Source: Imbricaverruca yamaguchii
Taxonomy: Eukaryota; Arthropoda; Thecostraca; Neoverrucidae
DNA: 64,000 bases
Reading direction: 5' to 3'
Assembly: GCA_034440575.1 (NCBI GenBank)
Contig: JAOTOL010001659.1
Coordinates: 4,495,001 to 4,559,000 of the forward strand
Below are positions 41,201 through 53,200 of this stretch, one piece after another (position 1 is the first letter of the stretch; each line of letters opens with the position of its first letter). The translations under genes were made by a program, and so were the position numbers. The notes beneath the pieces are model-generated. The model searched no databases. It worked only from the letters and a program-made list of their open reading frames with translations, and was not told where the DNA came from.

Positions 41201-44200
41201 CCGCCGATCCGATTACTCTTGCCGTTTCCCTTGATCATTTGCTACAGCTGTCCCCGCTGCAAACATGACACCGGCTCCAATATCACCCGGACATCGGCCA
41301 CAAGATCAGCTCGGCGTCTGTCGCAAGAGCAGCGGGGCACGCGCTGCGGCGTCGGCGGGTCCGCCACCGCATGTCCGAATTCCGTCACACAACATCGGCG
41401 CCTCCCGTCGCAAGAGCGGCCGCGTGTCCGTCACGACACCCGGCGGCGGACGTGACGACGCGTGACGGGCACGTGCGGCCGCCTCGTGGGCGGGCGCGGC
41501 CACGTTAAATCAGGCGCAGCAAACCACCGCGGACGCGGCCGGGCCCGCGGCGCGTCGGTTCCCCGCCGCCGACGTCGGCGGCGCGCGTGACGCGTGACGC
41601 GTTGGCCGCGACGCGCCATCGATCAGCGCGTGGCGGTATCGTCCGGCGCGGTGCCGTCGGAAATAGCGATGACTAAGGCGGAAAGTCGGGCAGCACACAG
41701 ACACGTGTCAGTTGAGCCGGGCAACAGACACACACGTGTCGGTTGAGTCGGGCAACAGACACACACACGTGTCAGTTGAGCCGGGCAGCGGACACACACA
41801 CGTGTCAGCTGTGTCGGGCAGCAGACACACACGTGTCAGCTGAGTCGGGCAACAGACACACACACGTGTCAGTTGAGTCGGGCAACAGACACACACACAC
41901 GTGTCACCTGAGTCGGGCAACAGACACACACAGGTGTCAGCTGAGTCGGGCAACAGACACACACACGTGTCAGTTGAGTCGGACAAGAGACACACACACG
42001 TGTCAGTTGAGTCGGGCAACAGACACACACACGTGTCAGTTGAGTCGGGCAGCGGACACACACACGTGTCAGCTGAGTCGGGCAGCGGATGCACACACAT
42101 GTCAGTTGAGTCTGGCAACGGACACATACGTGTCAGTTGAATCGGGAAACAGACACGCTCGTGTCAGTTGAGTCGGGCAACAGACCGACGCCGGCGATGT
42201 CCGGCGCGAGTGGTTGGTTATTAAACCAGTATAAACCGCTGTGTCATCATACGGTACGACACACGCGACCGTTGAGTTGGACAACAGCACACACGCACGT
42301 CTCATTCGCGCCGATTGGTCGCGGACGAAGAGTAGCGACAGGTGAGACTTTAACCCACAACCTTTCGACTGTGAGTCGGACAAGCAGACTTACCCGTAGA
42401 CTAGTTCGGTCCCCGGCGGTCCGGCGCGAGTGCGCTGTCCACCCACCCATGCTGTTGATGATGGCGACGAGGTTGTTGGCGAGCTCAGAGCGGTCAGGGT
42501 TGGACGCGCGATCCATGCAGCCTCGGTAGAAGGCGTCCAGCTTCCACCTGTAGGAGCGGGACGAGATCTCGTGCGGCAGTGTCGACAGTATCCTCTGGAG
42601 ACGCTGCTCGGCTGTAACCGTCCGATCAGGTCAGGTCAGATGAGACAGTATCCTCTGGAGACGCTGCTCGGCTGTAACCACCCGATCAGGTCAGGTCAGA
42701 TGAGACAGTATCCTCTGGAGACGCTGCTCGGCTGTAACCACCCGATCAGGTCAGGTCAGATGAGACAGTATCCTCTGGAGACGCTGCTCGGCTGTAACCA
42801 CCCGATCAGGTCAGGTCAGATGAGACAGTATCCTCTGGAGACGCTGCTCGGCTGTAACCACCCGATCAGGTCAGGTCAGATGAGACAGTATCCTCTGGAG
42901 ACGCTGCTCGGCTGTAACCACCCGATCAGGTCAGGTCAGATGAGACAGTATCCTTTGGAGACGCTGCTCGGCTGCAACCACCCGATCAGGTCAGGTCAGC
43001 TGAGACAGCATCCTCTGGAGACACTGCTCGGCTGTAACCGTCCGATCAGGTCAGGTCAGATGAGACAGTATCCTCTGGAGACGCTGCTCGGCTGTAACCG
43101 TCCGATCAGGTCAGGTCAGATGAGACGGTATCCTCTGGAGACGCTGCTCGGCTGTAACCGTCCGATCAGGTCAGGTCAGATGAGACAGTATCCTCTGGAG
43201 ACGCTGCTCGGCTGTAACCACCCGATCAGGTCAGGTCAGATGAGACAGCTGTCTGCTGTCTGGCCGGGAGGCCATGCCAGGTCGGATCGGGTCGGGCCAG
43301 ATGTTCATACGAGGTCAGATCAGCACACAAATGTTGAAATCCCGAGCAGACAGCTGAGTACATTGCAACGTATTGTGACCTAATTATTTTGAACATTACC
43401 CAGCACAGTGTTCGAGTTAATGTGTGTGATGTTTAACATTGCCGATACACGGAGGCTGAAATGAGTGAACGCAACATTAAAACTGATCAGTTGAAATGTT
43501 TTGTAGTTTATAGAATACAGCGTAGAATCTAAATATAGACCTACGCTCTGTGCTCCACTTCCTTGCTGAAATGGGTGAATGCAACATCAAAATAGGCTTG
43601 CTGGAATGTGTTGTGGTTCATAGAATGCGGTATGGAATATATATGTATAGGCTTACACTATCTGCGCTTCATTCCCTGCTGACCTGAATGCATCAGCCAC
43701 TCAGTACGTGACCTGAGTAAGGCAGCTGGTTGATGGCTTGTGACCTCAGTGCAGCAGCTGGTATATGACTGGTCTTAGTCCACCAGTTGGTCAGTGGTTC
43801 TGACACAAGTGCAGCAGCTGGTCGGTGACTGACCTGCATACAGCAGCTAATCGATGACTGACCTGAGTACAACAGCTGATCGGTGACTGACCTGAGTACA
43901 ACAGCTGATCGGTGACTGACCTGAGCACAACAGCGGGTCGGTGACTGACCTGAGTACAACAGCTGATCGGTGACTCCCCATTGGCTGTGTATGTCCGGCA
44001 CGGGGTTTTCGCGGAGCCACACGGAGCACGTGTGTTCCCAGAATGAGTCGCACGCCCGGTCATCGCCGCCGGCGATACTTGACTGAAGCTGGAGGCACAT
44101 AGATACACACACATGGTCATTGATGAGGGGTACACACACACACACACACACATACGGTCACTGCTGAGGAACACACAGACAGGCACACACGGTCACTGCT

Positions 44201-47200
44201 GAGGAGTACACAGACACAACACACACACACACAAGATTACTGCTGAGGTCACTGGACGGCTTGACTTATACTCGTATCTCCTACTCGTGATTCGTGGTGG
44301 CATCCCGTTTTATCACGCCTTCGCCATTATGCGTTTCTTGGACAATACATAATTCATCACGATACGGAGATGAAAAGTTCAACACACGTCCGAAAACTCA
44401 CGTTGCTCACGAAAGAAAGCAACGTGAATAACGCGGAGCTACTGCACCGCTGGGGGATGCTGTCGATGGTCTGAAGAACCACCATCAATGGTCACTACCG
44501 CCCACGAAGACCGCGTGCTCGTCGGCGCGTGCGGGGCCACACTGGTGTACGTGTTCGCCACGTGCCGCAGCGAGTCACGCACGTGTTTCACGTGTTTGTT
44601 TGTTTATTGTTTATTGGTTGGTTCACGACACACTTTATGCACACTCACGGCTAATGGCGCCGCCCACACTGTTTCGCCGGTGGGCCGCGGGATTGGGAAA
44701 TGTCCTGAGTGGCGCTAGAGTCGAACCCGGGACCTTTGGTACCTATAGCCCAACACCTTAACCACTCGGCCATCTCCGCCCTTGTTTCACGTGCTTCTGA
44801 GCAGTGTAGTGTCGGCGGCGGCGCAGCACTGGTGCACGTTTGTGCGCCAGAGGCGATTGTGTCTGAAGCGGGGTGACGTCAGCGGCGATCGTCTCGGGCC
44901 GCCGACCAGAAGCGTAGCAGCGACAGGAACAATGGGGGGGGGGGAACTTTCAGGCGGCGCCACTGACTGGGAGCATTTTAAGAGGGTGTACTCCAGTTCC
45001 CTGGGTGGCCGTCTGTTGTATTCAGAGGGGCGCCTTCGGCTGGAACTTTAGGGAGGGGTGCAATCGGACATCCTGCTTTTCCGGTCAGAGGGGTAGCGCC
45101 AAGAAGTGAGGGAGGACTAGACCCCCGCCAAGTACGCCTTCCCGCCGACCGATGCACCGATGCGCGACAAAGCGCGGCGCGGCACGGCCGCAACAAGCAC
45201 CGTATACAGGATCGCAAAGCCGTACATATTAGGTGTGCCCCACTGGATATGAACAGCAGCCGTATTCCGTCGGCCGTTCACCACCTGTGGAAGGTGGATA
45301 TGCTGCCGACTGTAGAGTTACCGCGAAGGAGGAATGTCATTCGGTCATTCGGTCATTCGCTGGCACTGGCGCAAAGGCAGAAGTCATTCGGTCATTCGCA
45401 GGCAGTCATTCGCTTGGTGAGCGTTCAGGCTGAAAATGACAGTCGCTGGACACTTATGAAGATCGTCAATAGTAGGACCTTCACAAAGGCCCCCTCACCG
45501 GGGAAAGCCTGCCTGAAATAAGTGAGATAAATATGGGGTGTCAAGCCCACTTGAAAGATGCTTGGAGATCACGGCTATCTTTGTTTCGAAGTAATCTACT
45601 ACCAACCTGCTGATGGAGGTCTCTTGATGGCCGTCAAAATATCGTAAGCCACTATTCACCGGAGTAATATTCTTACTGCAGACTGCAATGCGAATTTCGC
45701 AGCCATTCTAACAGGAGTAACCATTCGAAAATCGATAGGCAAAGTACGACGTTTGTTGCCATCACCCTAAAACTTAACACACGACTAAAGGACAAAGGTT
45801 CCCAAGGTTCCGGGTTTTCCATTGCCAGCAGACGAATCTTCAATACTAAAATTCAAAGTGCACAGATTCGTACACTTTAATATAGGAACTACCACATATA
45901 CAGATACCTGTTACAAGTACGACGGGATCCCTGGAATGCTGCATAACCTTTGCGCATCAGCTCTGGTCCAGTTAGGTGGGATCAAACATCCACAGCATGA
46001 CCAGTGCGCTGAACAGTCAGTGATGAACACTGCCAGGACAGAAACGCACAAAACAAGACAAGTACGCTAAACAATCAGCCCAGAACACTGACAGACCACA
46101 AACGCACAAATGGCCAGGACACTAGGAAATCAGTGTTGAACACAGGCAGAACACAGACGCACAAAACAAGACTAGCGCGCTGAACAATCAGTGTAGAACA
46201 TTCGCAGAACACAAACGCACACATGGCTGGGGCGCTAAACCATCAGTACGGAACACCGACAGAACATAAATGACCAAAACAAGGCCAGCGCGCTGAACAA
46301 TTAGTGCAACAACATTGGCAGAACACAAACGCGCACATGTATGAGGCGCTAAACCATCACAGTACGGAACACAAATACACATAGCTCTGCAGGGCTTAAT
46401 AAATATAACAACTTCTATCGTCAAATTAACTTTTTCTCAATGAACTCTCCACTTTAAGAGAAAAGATCACAGCTGCAGTCAGTCACAGTCACAGTCGGTC
46501 ACGGTCACAGCCACAGTCGGTCACAGTCACAGTCGGTCACGGTCACAGTCACAGCCACAGTCGGTCACGGTCACAGTCAGTCACGGTCACAGTCAGTCAC
46601 GGTCACAGTCTGTCTCAGTCACAGTCGGTCACAGTCACAGTCGGTCACAGTCACAGTCACAGTTGGTCACAGTCTGTCTCAGTCACAGTCGGTCACAGTC
46701 ACGGTCACAGTCGGTCACAGCCACAGTCGATCACAGTCACATACGCAGTCGGTCACGGCCACAGCCACAGTCGGTGACAGTCACAGTCGGTCACAGTCAC
46801 AGTCGGTCACAGTCACAGTCGGTCACAGTCTGTCTCAGTCACAGTCGGTCACAGTCACAGTCACAGTCGGTCACAGCCACAGTCGATCACAGTCACATAC
46901 GCAGTGGGTCATGGCCACAGCCACAGTCGGTCACAGTCACAGTCGGTCACAGTCACAGTCGGTCACAGTCACAGTCGGTCACAGTCACAGTCACAGTCGG
47001 TCACAGTCTGTCTCAGTCACAGTCACGGTCACAGTCTGTCTCAGTCACAGTCACGGTCACAGTCTGTCTCAGTCACAGTCGGTCACAGTCACGGTCACAG
47101 TCGGTCACAGCCACAGTCGATCACAGTCACATACGCAGTGGGTCATGGCCACAGCCACAGTCGGTCACAGTCACAGTCGGTCACAGTCAGTAGTAGTTGT

Positions 47201-50200
47201 AGTCGGTCACAGTCAGTCAGTCACAGTCACAGTCACAGTAGGTCACAGTCACAGTCGGTCACAGTCAGTAATAGTTGTAGTCGGTCACAGTCAGTCAGTC
47301 AGCCACAGAGCCCTGACGGAGAGCTTTGAGACCCCAATATAACATCTGGCGACCGATTCTGCAGGGCTCACCACCTCTCAGGGGGAGATGGGGTATTCGC
47401 CCCATTTGGCCTCCCTTTCCATACGGCACTGCAAGCAACTCCCCATATATTAAAGTATATTGAGTTCTGTTCCATTGGATCGCGGCGTGAAGTCACACGT
47501 TTTCCTTGCACCCCCACCCCCACCCCACGTTTGAGCCAGCCGGCGATATTGCAGTTGTGGCGGCGGCATGGGCCGTGGTCGTCGCCACAATGGAGGACGG
47601 AGTCCTCCCCTCCCCACCCAAGAGTCGTCAAATTCAGCATGAGGCCTATGGCGTTGCATGAAAAAATCGACTCACAACCCATCGTGTGCATCCCCGCCCC
47701 GTACAAAATCCGTGCCGACTCCCGTGGGCGGAGGCCGGCGACTGTGTCGAAACACTATGAGACTATGTTGAAACACTATAAGACTATGTCAAAACGATCC
47801 GCCGGTGATTAGCAGCGTACCGAGGAAGCCGCCAGGAGCGACACGAGAGGGGAGACCCTGTGGGGTCAGAGCCGTCGTATTCTGACCTACATTGCATCCA
47901 ATCCTGGAGGGTCATTGTCCTACGATCATTTATCTGAATACCATCATATCGGCATCTTTTGCATTCAGGACGGATTAAGATATGCCGTAATATTTACAAG
48001 TGCAGGAAATGTATGTGGGTTTACTGGTTAGATTCCGGTCGTCTGAAGGAAGATGTCAGCACGATAGGCACGTGTGTGTGACAGTGTCCTGAAACTGATC
48101 TTAGTAGAGTGGAGGGGGATGGGCGATATAAAAAATATAACTGATGCAAACAAAACTTTGGAAATGTACACGGATATTGCCTATTGTCGAGCTACCATTT
48201 TTGCCTTTGTTGACGTTAATGATAGTGATGATGTTAGTAGTGTGCTTTATCAGTTGGCAGCGTTCCTGCCGGAGGCCATGAGCGTTTCTAAAGACGCAAA
48301 TCCGACTCCCAGCCGGCAGCAAAAACAAGTGCCACTTAATGACGTCAAAAGGGAAAGTAAGGTAAAATAAGCAATTGACATTATATGCGGACGGATCTCC
48401 ACTCAAACTTCAGATTTTCATGGCTTCCCGTGACATTCCGTAGTTGGCAGACACAATCACTGGCCAACAACAACCTAATGAAAAGGTCAACACGAGGAGA
48501 AAACTACGGATACGAGACACATGTTCCATTCAATTTATTGCACACGTAGATACCAACATTCCAACACAAGCCAACACAGACCACATCTGCGTGTGGTTTA
48601 TACACCACACGCAGATATCGACATTTGCGGGTTTGTTGCAGTTTATTCAACGCCATCGCACGCAGGTACCGGCATAGGTATAACATAGCATGGAGCAAAC
48701 GGTGACCATGCAAGAACCAACACGCCGCAACGTGTTCTTGATATTCAAGACGTTTTCAGCGAACTTAAGTTCACGTAGTTGCCTACTTTCTGGTTAATGC
48801 AGGAGCGGTTGTCAATAAGAGTAATCGCCAACGTTATTAGCATGCGAAAGTATTAGTGTTAGGTCAGTTGCGTGCCTCCTTCGTCGGTTCGACCGTTCAG
48901 CATGTACTCGTGTGTGCAGTGATCATGGATGGTTATTTTCTTGTGTTGAACTTCACGGCATCGTGGGGCGAACCGGTAGATTTGGGAGCACCACGAACAC
49001 TGCGCCTTGCCCGTCTTTTTCCAGACAGTTGTCAGTCGTAGAGCGTATGTGCGATGGCATCATCCTGCCGTCTGGTGTCGTGTGGAGTCTGCTGTGGAGG
49101 TTGTGCATTTGTAGGGAATATTGTTCGTGGATGCTATGGTCCATGGCGGTTGTGGAGCGGATCCAGGAATCATGATCGGAGGGTACTCCTTGTTCTGGTA
49201 GTGCATAATTTATCCGGAGGAGTCACCTTTGCTACTTTGAGAGGTGTCATTGGCTGAAAAGTTCGGAACGTGGGGTGGGGGAGGTGGTGCACTCGGGTGT
49301 TCTCAATGGGCGAATTTTCAAGTCGAAGGGGCGTCACATCTCTATCGAGTGGAGAAGAACACATTTCCCCAGCTTCCCCCCCGATCCGCCACTGTGAAGG
49401 TTGTGGGCGGGCTGAGGACGCTATATGGTCCCCCTGGAACTTTTCAATCTGTAGAGGTTTTGATAGTGTGGTGGTTATGTACTGTGGATGCTACGGTTCG
49501 TGTGAGCATTTTGAATCCATAGAGGCTGTGGTCCGTGGGAGCTATGAGCTGTGGAATTTATGGTGCACCTCCGCGTCGCCACATGTTTGGGATAGTGATG
49601 GGGACGAGAGAGTTCTGGGGTGGATTTTTTCACGGGACGTCATAAGCGTAACGCTAATTTTCACGAACGTCAGGGACTCACGCCCCACGTCCCCCACCGT
49701 GCCATGGCCCATGATTTTAAGGAGCATTGATCTTTAGAATCCGAACTCTGAAATCAGACTTATAATTAATTTTGAAAATCATGGTCCTGTTTTCTCTCGA
49801 ATCATTTCAACTTTTGACATTAAATCATGTGGTATGCACCCTTCCCCAATCCATTTCAGCCCGCCTTGCATTCATGCATTGCCTCCACACCCAATAATTG
49901 TCAAAACTCTACGGCCATGGACAAACTATAGAGCAATTCCTTCATAATCCGACGCATGAGGATAATCTTTTAAAGTTTGTGGCCGAGTGACCAAATGACC
50001 TGACATGTCCCCGAACGGAAACGACCTGGGAGTAGCAGGTTCGGATCCTCGCATTTCCGAAACTTCTCCCGACGGACACACCACTTTTAGGATGGCTGAC
50101 AAACATTATTTTGGTGACATGTGACTAATGAGGAATTCTTAGAAACTTCTGGTCGCGCGGGCTGCAAAACGTATTTGAAGTAATATTATAACACCAAAAC

Positions 50201-53200
50201 ATTCGCCGTCAGATAGATTTGTTCAAGTTCCGTGTACCGTGCAAAATAAAATGTAAGTACCGTGTAAAATAGTCTTACAGCTTCCGCAAAATACAATTCC
50301 GATGCATCACAGCGCATGTTCATGGAGTTCCCAGATGTCTGATGAGAAAAAAATTAGAATTATATGATACAGTGAGGGCTGCTCCACACCTAGGTGATTT
50401 TTTTTATCCGCCCCTGCTTAGTTGGCACATACCACATTCCGTGCGGAAATCACAGGCGTGACGACGTGCAAGCATGGTTGGAGATCCCGGGCGGGTCGGC
50501 GGGGTACGGAACTCACTGGTTTGGTACCCTGCTAATGCTAATCGTCCTTTTATTTTCCCTATTCAATCTGAAAACATGTTCTGTACCCCTTCGCTTGGTG
50601 AGAAATCTCCAGCCTTGCGTGGAAGCCTGAATTTATATGTCACGCATGGGCCCAAGCCTGGATTTATGTGGCGCGCATCGGCCCACCCCGCCCTGTTTGG
50701 TCACCCGTGGAACGTCAACAGCCGGTCTGTTTGCCGAGCGCCTCCGACGTAACCGCCAGCCTCTGCCGCCGCGCCAGCCACCACGGGGCGGGGTCATCGC
50801 AGGGTGCGATTCAGCGCGCCGCGGCCCACCTGACCGACGTACTCTGTCAGCCAGTGTACACGGCGCCCGCCGCCGAGTACACTGGCTGACAGAGCGTCTC
50901 GCGCCGGCCGGCGAGAATGCGGTTGCGGCCGGCGGCCGGCGCCCGTGTCGCCGCCCGGCCGATTCGCGCGTGATTAACGGCGCGCCGCGGAAGCCATCCG
51001 CGGGGACCGAGGGGAGGTCCGGCGCGGTCGGTGTCGGTGGCAGGCAAGCATGTCACTGCCACAGAATGTGGGGAAATACTCCAGCCGTGAATCTACCCCC
51101 ATAATTATTGATTGCCCCCCTAATCAGACCGAAGCATAACCTTTCAGCCTATGGAGGGTTGCTTCCAGAACGCTTGAGTGGCAACACACCCCCCACCACC
51201 ACCCATACCCCACCCAACCCCAGCTCGGCGAGTTTTTTTTTCAGCCGATGATCTCTCCCCGGAGAAAAAAGGTCATGAAAGTATCAATTGCATTCCCCCC
51301 CCCCCAATTAATTTCACAAAGTGGTGGCACCCATGGTGGCAGGATCCTTCACCGATGGGAGATCCTTGGAGGTGGAACACTGACGGAAAGAGGAGCGATC
51401 GGTGTAGGGTTATCACGGTGAGGAGGATCCTTGCATGGTCGCTATGACCAAAGGAGATACACAGACGGAAGGTATGTACATTTCTTTCTTCAAAAGTATG
51501 AAAAGTTTTACCTTCAGTAGGCTTGTCCCATTATTTAAGCGATATGGATTCCATTGCCATTAAAACATTGCGTTGGGGATTTTCCTACAGTTCGACCACA
51601 GAGCATTGGCAAATGTTTCAGTTTTATACATTACTTATTTCGTACCTTGATAACTACACAAAATGTACTTCTTCGACCTGCACCTTTTTCTGAGCCGTCT
51701 CAACGAGTGAGATCGCTTACGGTCGAAATCAAACAACGTACGGTCTGTAGTGCAACAGTTGTGCTCGCTCTGTATCTACGCATGTCGACCTTTTTCAGAC
51801 TATTGGCATTGACGTACACTACAGGCCTTTCACCCGAGTCATCACCGTCATCCCCGGTGTAGAGTCCTATCATGTCAGGCAACTTGCTCCTAGTGTACGT
51901 GAAATAGGCTTGGTCCTTCATAAACTCATCTCGTTTACCCACAGCCATCATGTATCCAAGGCAGAGATGACGTATCTTGATTTTCTGTGATGTCCTTTGC
52001 TTGTCTGTTACTTGGCTTTGTCTCTTCGCGTACTTCAGACCAGCTTCTTTTAGTCTTCAAAGCCAAGAGTTTGGCTACGCATTAATATGGCGGGAAGGAT
52101 TTGCTGGGAAACATTCACCTCTGCCTCACAAACTTCACCAGTTAGTTAGTTATTAGGGCTTTAGGGTGCATCGACTACATTGGTCATGTAGCGCCCACAG
52201 ACTTCACCAGCATCCTCTTTCGTGTTTCTGCGATTTTGACGGCGAGGTATCTTTTCCCATGTGCTCAGGACCTTTTCCTTCTATCACACGCTTAATTACA
52301 GCACAAAAAGTGTTCCTTGCAAGTCCCACTATGATACCATGGTTTTTAATTGGTGACTGGTTTATCCGGATGCTCCATAAGATCGTTGGTCACCTCCCAA
52401 ACTTGTTGACGTGGTACCTGAGACACTTGAGAACTGAAACGGGAATAACGAGAACTGAAACGGGATAAACGGGACGACAATGACGACACGAGCACTGAAC
52501 AATCAGTTCCCTACTGCATTAGTTCCTTTTCATTTGACCCCGCGCGGCACACCGCAGTGTGTCGGGACCATTGGCCAACATTAGCCATTCATGGGTCAAT
52601 GGTCGCAATCACGGAGGTCCCAGCCACACAGACACCCCCGAAGGGCCAGTCAGCCGGACTGCCTGCACAGTGGCAAATTGTTAGTGAAACTGAGTGGAAT
52701 ATGCCACTATCTGAACACTGAATCGACATGCCTCCTAACGAAGTATCGACAGCATCGTGCTTCGTGACGAGTCGCTATGAATTCTCCATATCCAATTTCT
52801 AAGTCTTCTGTTGATAAGTATCACGCTGATACTCACCATTGCAGATTGTGACGCACGAACATCTGTTAGTATAATTATACACGTAGGCAAGATAATTGCC
52901 CATGATGTAGTCTGTTATAGAATATCAGTTGAGAAAGATTGGGATTTGTGTCGCTATCGCTAAAATAGTTACCCATAGATTAGATATCTCAAAACAGTGG
53001 GAAAAGGTGCACGTATGAGCACGCTGTTGAATCAACAGTGTGTTTGCAGATCTTATAAGCTATATCAAATGACATGCTTCCAAGGCCGATTTCGACATCC
53101 TAGTGTACTCGTTTCGTTATCTCGCGCCCGACGAAAAACCATCACTTTAACACCGCGCCCGCATCAGATGAGCTGCCGACGCGGCGGCGTCTCCCGTCGC

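Larger units (their letters stand above)
47311..51690. other. Intron 1: no gene recognised
   Basis: Open frames are present (for example 48074-48370 and 49270-49737) but none has a domain or splice context I recognise. 50640-51060 is GC-rich and holds the 18-bp inverted repeat listed separately. Confidence 0.5.

Noticed and set aside
42430..43383. Plus-strand frame of 317 codons with 20-residue repeats
   Set aside because: It is the antisense of exon 3 and its 60-bp acceptor array; the sense strand has the phase-matched exon.
12236..43979. CRISPR-like arrays (29-36 bp units)
   Set aside because: Units are contiguous with no unique spacers and sit in a eukaryotic intron context.
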